Shown: positions 57,869 through 64,000 of the stretch, piece by piece
Layout: every line of letters starts with the position of its first letter
How positions within the stretch are numbered: the stretch's first letter is position 1
Origin: Perognathus longimembris pacificus
Lineage: Eukaryota; Chordata; Mammalia; Rodentia; Heteromyidae
Assembly: GCF_023159225.1 (NCBI RefSeq)
Contig: NC_063169.1
Coordinates: forward strand, 54,089,934-54,153,933
Direction: 5' to 3'
DNA: 64,000 nt
Position numbers and translations under genes: made by a program
Notes under the pieces: model-generated
Told to the model about the DNA's origin: nothing
The model's database searches: none
What the model saw: the letters and a program-made list of their open reading frames with translations, nothing else

Positions 57869-60800
57869 CTAAAGGTAGAGCAATCAAGTAAAGAAAGTAG
57901 ATTGTTAAACTTAAATGCCTATTTTCAAAACCATCCAACCATCCATTTATCCACCCACTCAACCAATGAAAGAGGGCTAAAAGTAATGGACCACCAAACG
58001 ACACATTTAGGATAACATATCTGGCTAGGGTAGTGTTTTTTTCTTTTCTTTTTCATAAAAGTCAGTTAATGCATCAACTTCCAAAAGGAAACACGTTCCA
58101 TTTGGGAAGGGAGTACTACATCTTGATGTATCTCATCATCTGCCTTCAACAGTAAAAGGTTCAGTGTCTCATTAATACTGATAATTTATTTGGTAAGGTA
58201 CATAATGTATTTTACTAGTTATAGAACCTGCTGAATCCTTCACATATCTTTCCTTTATGAAATTATTTCCTGTGAGTAAGAGACTGGAATGACAGGGTCA
58301 AAGGGCATGGTGTGCTTATGAGACTCACCATCATGCTGTAGCACCTGCACACGTACCTTTCCACCAAGGCTATGCTATTTTCACGAGCACACACCAGTTT
58401 TACTAGGATTAGCACTATTAGACAGGCTCGTTTTTACTGCTTTACTAAACAGTAAACAACATATTACAAGGTGGCTTTGTGCTTAATTACTAATAAGAAT
58501 GACCATTATAATTCATATCTGAATTGTCTGCTATTGATTTTTCTTACGCCCTGTCTTAAAGGTAGTCTCTTTTTCATAGAAAATTTCACTATGTCCTATG
58601 TATACCACAGTGATTATTGATACTCAGGAGGCTGAGATCTGAGGATCAGAGTTCAAAGCTAGCCTGGGGAGGAAAGTCCCCGCGACTCTGATCTCCAATT
58701 AACCACCAAAAAACCAGAAGTGGATCTGTAGCTCAAAGTGGTCGAGTGCTAGCTTTGAGCACAAAAGCTCAGGGACAGCACCCAGGCCCTGAGTTCAAGC
58801 CCCAGGATCACCAACAACAAAGAAAGATCAAGTGAACTACCAAAAGAGGTTCAGGTTAACAAGTAACAAGTTAGCATCTATAGCTAAAGGAGTATATCTA
58901 AATACATTACCAAGGATTTGGGTAACATGATGTTTTTCCTAAATGGATTCTTCATAAGATAATACACAAGTAATGGGATAATGACTAGAAAGGGTATCAA
59001 AACAGTGACAACTGGAATCCAAATGGAATCTAAAAAGAGATAAAATACAACTTAGAATTAAGAAAGAATAGTGCTATCATCTACCAAAATGTCTTAGCAA
59101 TGTTCGTTAACAAATTTGTACATTAGTTAATTAAGAAGATCTGAATTTCAAAGAACACTGAAGTAGAACTCAAAGGAAAAAGCTAGACATCTCTCCCAAA
59201 TTATAATCTGATTGGTTCCAGCTCTGCAGGTCTGAAACTTGCTGGGAATACACCATCAGGCCCCAGGATAGTAGAAATAGCATCTCCTCAACAACTCCTT
59301 ATAGCCTCAAACTTAGGGTATTTTCAGGGTAACACTTTTCTACTAGTCAAAAAGACAAGAGTATTTAAGTTCCTCCTAGCTGGATGTTGGTGGCTCACCC
59401 CTACAATCCCAGCTACTTAGGAGGCTGAGATATGAGGATTGTGGTTCAAAGCCAACCTGGGCAGAAAACTCCGTACGATTTTCATCTCCAATAAATAACT
59501 GAACAATAAAGCTGGAAGTAGAGCTGTGGCTCAAATGGTAGAGCACTAGCCTTGAGCAAAAAAGCTCAAGGAGAGTACCCAGGCCCTGAGTTCCCAGGAT
59601 ACTCTCTCTCTCTCTCTCTCTCTCTCTATTCCCCCTACTCCCTCCCTCTCTCTCTCATACATACACACATACTACATCACACACAAATTCTGTCAGTGTG
59701 TATAACTCTTACATACTTTAGTTTTTCTTTACAATTTTTTACATTTATTTCAAGACTGTAAAATACTTAGAAAGAGCCATAGATGAATACACACATACAT
59801 AGATACACCCACACAAATGTATTTCATAGGAATAATATAGTCTCCTTGATGTCAAACAAGATATAAAGAATAATTTTATAACTCAGGAGTGTAGTTCAGA
59901 GAATGTGCCCCTGTGGGTACTTTTGTGCATTTTGTTCTACCATGGCTTTTTCTTTTTTTGCAGGGCAGTGCTGATACTAGGGCTTAAACTCAGGGCCTTG
60001 AGATCTCATTCAGCTTTTTTGCTTACTGCTGGAGTGCTCTACCACTTAAGTCACACCTCTAGTCTGGCTCTTTGCTGATTAACTGGAGATAAGAGTCTCT
60101 TGGATTTGTCTGCCCTGGTTGGCTTGGAACTGAGATCCTCAGATCTCAACCTCCTGAGTAGCTAGAATTATAGGCATGTCTGGCCTAGTTCTGCCTTTTA
60201 TTTTTCACATTTTTCATTTTTTATTGTTCATTTTTTTTTTTTTTACCATTTTCCCCTAAGTCCTCTCTTCTAAAATTGAACAGAATACAGAATCTATATA
60301 TCATGGGAGTATTTGGTCCTCATGGTATCTATCTGTCCCTCTAATTTCAATTCTAAAGTTACCTCTTTCAAATAGTAACAGTGTAAGTTACTACTGCTTA
60401 CTGGAATTTATAACATGCCCCCTACCGTATGTGAAAAAGTAAGACATATCAACATAATGAATACCGGCACTGGGTTAGAAGTCTGGGGCTGAGTGTCTAA
60501 TACGCAAAGACATGAGAGGGTTTGCTGCTCGCCAGTTAGTGCTGCCACCGTGTGGCCAGTGTGTTGCTCCATTTTTTTTTTTTTTTTTTTTTTCATCCAG
60601 GCTTTAGAAAAGTTTTATCTGGGGCAGGTGTATTAGTTCAGTTTGCTTATTAAGTAGGGTTTCAGTTTTCAAAGTGGATAATGACAATGAACAGAAATGC
60701 TCTCCATTGTTTTAATTCACCTATTTAAAATGTTCATCTAATGGCTTCAAAATTATTAGTATGAAATCCAGGCTGAAGTTCAGCAGAGATTTCCATTCTT

Positions 60801-62011
60801 CCAAGAGATATTTGTTAAATAAAATTAGAGCTGAAAAAGGAGACATGCCAACTAATTCCCCAGAAATACAAAATACTCTTAGGGTTTATGAAACATTATA
60901 GGCTAACAAATTAGAATACTTAGAACAAAACCAGATAGACCTAGAACTCAAACTACTAAGGAGAAAACTTGGGAAAACATTTTAAGATACAAGTGATAAT
61001 TTTCTGTCTAGGGCTTCCAAAAAACCACAGGAAACAAAAGAAAAAATTAAAAAAATGGAATTACATTAAACTAAAAAGATTCCTTACTGAACCGAGACAG
61101 AAAATATACAGAATAGGAGAAAATAGTTGCCAACTTGTCATCTGACAAAAGATTAATATGAGAGAATTCAAAAACCTTAACAGGGGCGGGGAATATAGCT
61201 TAATGATAAAGTGCTTGCCTAGTAGCATGAAGCCCTGGGTTTGATTCCTCAGTACTACATGAACAGAAAAAGCTGAAAGTGGCACTGTGGCTCAAGTAGT
61301 AGAGTGCTAGCCTTGAGCTCAGAGAGGCTCCAGGACAGGCCAGGCCCTGAGTTCAAGCCCCAGGACTTTCACAAAAACAAACAAACAAACAAACCCTTCA
61401 CAACAAAAACTATCAAATGGGCAAATGATATGAATACATACTTCTCAAAAGGAGAGGAGAAATGAAATGATCAACAAATACAAGTGTCTGCTGTAAATTT
61501 AGATTCTAGAAGTCTCACAACGGTCTGTATCTCTCTTTGTCTTTGTGAGAATAACATGGACCATTTTTCTACCCTCTAAAGGCCATGTTCCTCCATCAGC
61601 TATTGTAGAATTAAAAGAACTTGCCCTGGAAGATCACGAAGATACCCATGGCCAGTGCTATGTGTGGGCCCTGCAGACTACAATGGGTATCCTGGGCACA
61701 AGTCCCCTGGTGGCACTTGAACTTCCATACACTCCTTTTAAGAACCACTGACCCTATAGCATCCTGCACCAACTTCCCCATGCAGTTCTCAGACCTTGGG
61801 CAGGTATGGGTGCACCCAAGGACTTACCTCTTACACTGCTACTGGAAATGGTAATACAAACTTCTTTTGTCCTTTCAGTTGCTACAGCCCATTCACCTGA
61901 GACTCCCTGTACTGAAATACAATACTCAGAATCCAGTGAGGACACTGGGATGCTGAGCTGGCACTGAGTCTCGTTGCAATTGTCTGCGTGAACATGTTTT
62001 GGAATGAGGCT
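57290..62011 (-). CDS. IFNGR1: Interferon-gamma receptor 1, 3' part (last three exons)
   Basis: IFNGR1 is the ligand-binding chain of the IFN-gamma receptor, a single-pass plasma-membrane protein that pairs with IFNGR2 and signals through JAK1, JAK2 and STAT1. Three exons are present: 62011-61828, 59029-58911 and 57868-57290, with phases 0, 1 and 0 and GT-AG introns. Together they encode about 293 residues: the end of the second FNIII domain, the membrane span, and a 192-residue final-exon tail. The JAK1 box LPKS followed by the dileucine-type LI internalisation signal spans the exon 6/7 junction, and the STAT1 docking motif YDKPH sits 29 residues before the C-terminal stretch SDEFS. The exons for the signal peptide, first FNIII domain and start of the second lie off the right edge; I found no exon 4 candidate in 62.1-64.0 kb. 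The gene follows IL22RA2 on the same strand, as in other mammals. Confidence 0.95.
58608..58822 (+). repeat. B1-ID SINE in IFNGR1 intron 6
   Basis: tactcaggaggctgagatct, gtagctcaaagtggtcgagt and gagttcaagccccaggatc, in antisense to the gene. It lies about 90 bp from the exon 6 donor. Confidence 0.87.
58911..59029 (-). CDS. IFNGR1: IFNGR1 exon 6 (transmembrane and JAK1 box)
   Basis: The acceptor TTTTTAG ends at 59030 and the donor GTAATG starts at 58910; 119 nt, phase 1 in, 0 out. It encodes [19 protein letters not shown], the membrane span, then the basic stop-transfer KNPFRKN and MLPKSL. LPKS is the JAK1-binding box of IFNGR1. The exon was too short and spliced to appear as a plain reading frame; it was found by expecting it between exons 5 and 7. 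Confidence 0.93.
59380..60190. repeat. Two B1-ID SINEs and a (CT)n tract in IFNGR1 intron 5
   Basis: A plus-oriented SINE at 59380-59600 ends in a CT tract (59602-59660). A minus-oriented SINE lies at 59955-60185 (gggcttaaactcagggcctt, gagtagctagaattataggc). Confidence 0.85.
60542..60555 (-). promoter_or_regulatory. Candidate CTCF binding site, minus orientation (IFNGR1 intron 5)
   Basis: The minus strand reads GGCCACACGGTGGCAGCAC around the core CCACACGGTGGCAG, the best of the three CTCF-like matches in the window. A poly(T) run lies beside it at 60571-60592. Confidence 0.5.
60880..61500 (+). mobile_element. Old L1 ORF2 fragment in IFNGR1 intron 5, split by a SINE
   Basis: 60880-61185 carries degenerate L1 ORF2 phrases (aaatggaattacattaaact, ttgccaacttgtcatctgac). 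An IDL-Geo SINE sits at 61188-61370 and L1 resumes at about 61395 (aatgggcaaatgatatgaat). aaaccttaaca-like flanks around the SINE look like its target-site duplication. Confidence 0.8.
61188..61395 (+). mobile_element. IDL-Geo SINE inserted in L1
   Basis: ggggcggggaatatagctta head, box B ggtttgattcc, second monomer tggctcaagtagtagagtgc and a (CAAA)n tail. Confidence 0.87.
61828..62011 (-). CDS. IFNGR1: IFNGR1 exon 5 (membrane-proximal FNIII domain)
   Basis: The acceptor TTTTTCCATGCAG ends at 62012 and the donor GTAAGT starts at 61827; 184 nt, phase 0 in, 1 out. It encodes [21 protein letters not shown] and [11 protein letters not shown], including the conserved disulfide cysteines of the second FNIII domain and an NET sequon. 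The first ten residues diverge more from the family than the rest. Confidence 0.93.
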
Positions 62012-62269
62012 CTGCATGGAAAAAGAAAAAGAAAAAAAAACAAATAAAAATGCATGCTTCTTGAATCTGCTAAGTAAATAAATAAATCACTGTATCTATC
62101 CTGGTTTGACACCTAAGAAATACATGAAAATATATCGGGAAATATATATGATGAATATTAAGCGTGTCTGAAAACAGCTTTGCTATCAAATAGTAAGTCC
62201 ATCTGTTTCTTCAACATAGCTATAGAATGTGTATCTGCTACAATGTTCTTTATATTACAATAAACTTGC

Positions 62270-62516
62270 TGTTTTGTTTTGTTTTGTTTTGTTTTTCTGC
62301 CATCCTGGGGCTTGAACTCAGGACCTGGGCACTGTCTCAAGAGCTTTGTTTCTCTACCACTTGAGGTACAGCTCCACTTCTGGCTTTTGCTGGTTAATTG
62401 GAGATGAGAGCCTCATGGATATTCCTGCCTGGGCTGGCTTCAAACTGTGAGCCTCAGATTTAAACCTTCTGAGTAGTTAGGATTACAGGTGTGAGCTACA
62501 GGCGCACGGCTCAGGT
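62270..62516 (-). repeat. (TTTTG)n and B1-ID SINE in IFNGR1 intron 4
   Basis: A TTTTG tract (62272-62298) is followed by an inverted SINE (cttgaactcaggacctgggc, gagtagttaggattacaggt). It lies about 250 bp upstream of exon 5 in gene sense. Confidence 0.85.
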
Positions 62517-64000
62517 TTGTTGTTTTTGTTTTGCTCTGTTTTTAATAACAAGAATGCCAACTGGCAACTGTTAAACCAATAAATATTCATTTGTCCTATT
62601 GCTACAATGCTAATCCAGGATCAACTGGTGAAGCCTGGTGCAAATGACAAAGGTAGTGCTTTGGCTGAGTGTTCTTCACAGGTCCCATGGTGGTGGTCCT
62701 TCAGTGGCAGAGCCCCCCGCAAGGTCTGTGGGGACATTGAGATCCTGGTCTTCCTCTCTTGTCTAGTTTGAGATGTAATCACTTGAGTTAGAGGAGCAAC
62801 TCAGTGCTTGCCCAAAATGTGTGAGGCATAGGAAAAATAGAATTTGAGATGTAATGATTTCCACTGTGATGTGCTACCAGAACTGAGCCATCACCAGAAC
62901 CGAGCAAGCCAAGACACCCTGGCTCTGAGCCTTGGAAACCTTTTCTCTACGTTAGTTGTTTCAGGTACTTTGTTGTAGGAACATGGGTAAGTACTACGGG
63001 TAGTAGGTGGGGCCTAACTTCAAATACCTTACAATTTAGTGTAGATATCAGAAAGAAACACAACTGAGAGTAAAGAGTACAGGGACAGGATTCTATATGG
63101 AACGAGGAAATAGCACCCAGACATAGAAAAGGAAATGATATTCAGAGCCAGAAAAAAAAAATTGAAAGGAGAGATGGAGTTCCAGTTGGAGACCAAGGAA
63201 TAATCAGAGATGGGCTAAGAGACAGGCAAGGGAGGGCATTGTGTGAAAGAGTATGGAACTTCTCAGTAGGGTACCAAGCATGGAAGACAACAAGGCTGAA
63301 TGGATGAGGGACGGTGGCTAGAGAGGACACAAAAGGCCGGATCCCCAAAATCTCCTAGGTCATGCCATGGAAGGGAATTTAGGTATTTTCTAGCTGATGG
63401 CATATGTGGAAAGGTCTTAAGCAGTAGAATAACACATATCTGCCCTTTGAAAAGACAACTTTGCTAGTAGCTGAGGGGCTACTGGAAGCTCTAACTCAGA
63501 TGTTACTCTGCTGTTTAAATCACTCGTAGGTGCCACACCCAGGATCAAAGCCAAATACCTGCAATGCCCTGCCTTTCCTCATTCTCTGTGGCCTCCACCC
63601 CACTGGCTATTGCTCTCAGGTGCCAACTCAAGCCTCTGCTGGCATCTCAGCCCTATAGGGTCCCTGTACCTGACATGCTTTTCTTGCTTAACCCACGAGT
63701 TTCTACTCCTGACTTCAGCCTTGGCTCCAGTTAACACCTTCCCTGGAGGCCTACTCCGATCCACTATTATAAACTATGGTCTCACCCTTTTAGTTGAATT
63801 GCTTCCACCAAAAGCTGAAATTAGTCTCATCTTCTCAGTGGTGTGTACAGATTATAATTCTAGATTAGGTCTTTCTATAACAGACCAAAACAATAAAAAC
63901 CACACAAAAATAACCAAACCCCACAAGTGGTCACAAACACCATACCATGTCATTCGTTCAAAGGTGTGTTTCTTCCCCAAAGTCTATGATCCATAGGTCT
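62517..64000. other. IFNGR1 intron 4, unique DNA
   Basis: I searched both strands for IFNGR1 exon 4 (the middle of the ectodomain) and did not find it. The frames at 63.1-63.8 kb have no recognisable domain. Confidence 0.5.

Noticed and set aside
62517..64000. IFNGR1 exon 4
   Set aside because: Neither strand carries a stretch with the expected ectodomain motif and splice sites.

Overview
The window is mammalian nuclear DNA. It is AT-rich and intron-rich, dense in SINEs and L1 pieces, and carries no operon-like coding. The SINEs point to a geomyoid rodent (kangaroo rat or pocket mouse group). They are tRNA-derived ID-type dimers of the IDL-Geo kind, with head sequence GGGGCTGGGGATATAGCC and box B GGTTCGATTCC, alongside B1-head plus ID-tail composites. 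Two IDL-Geo copies 33 kb apart are identical over 193 bp, so the family was active recently. The species call is an inference from repeat families.

Two class II cytokine receptor genes are recognisable, both on the minus strand. IL22RA2 (IL-22 binding protein, a secreted IL-22 decoy) is complete in five coding exons between 49866 and 38867. Its splice sites and phases are all consistent and it encodes 231 aa. The last three exons of IFNGR1 (interferon-gamma receptor ligand-binding chain) lie at 62011-57290: membrane-proximal ectodomain, transmembrane segment with the JAK1 box LPKS, and the whole cytoplasmic tail with the STAT1 docking motif YDKPH. Its upstream exons lie beyond the right edge. 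Gene order and orientation match the human 6q23.3 IL20RA-IL22RA2-IFNGR1 cluster. IL20RA should lie left of the window and is not seen.

Layout: 1-38.6 kb is the gene desert downstream of IL22RA2, filled with SINEs, L1 fragments (three with the inverted 5' segment of twin priming), a MaLR-type LTR at 5.1-5.4 kb, and unique DNA. At 35.06-36.32 kb there is a pure GAA tract of about 59 units followed by a compact L1 of about 1 kb. This L1 has its own 5' end joined directly to its ORF2 3' end and is flanked by a 14-bp target-site duplication. It is the most unusual structure here. 38.6-49.9 kb is IL22RA2. 50-56.7 kb is the IL22RA2/IFNGR1 intergenic region with purine-rich microsatellites. 56.7-64 kb is the 3' part of IFNGR1, with a SINE and CA tract in its 3' UTR and an old L1 split by a SINE in intron 5. 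CTCF-like motifs at 17.65 kb (+), 36.90 kb (-) and 60.54 kb (-) have an orientation that could form a loop around IL22RA2.

Functionally the two genes belong to the IL-10/IFN receptor superfamily. One tunes IL-22 signalling in the extracellular space. The other transduces IFN-gamma through JAK1/JAK2-STAT1. No novel protein-coding system was found; the novelty lies in the retroelement structures.
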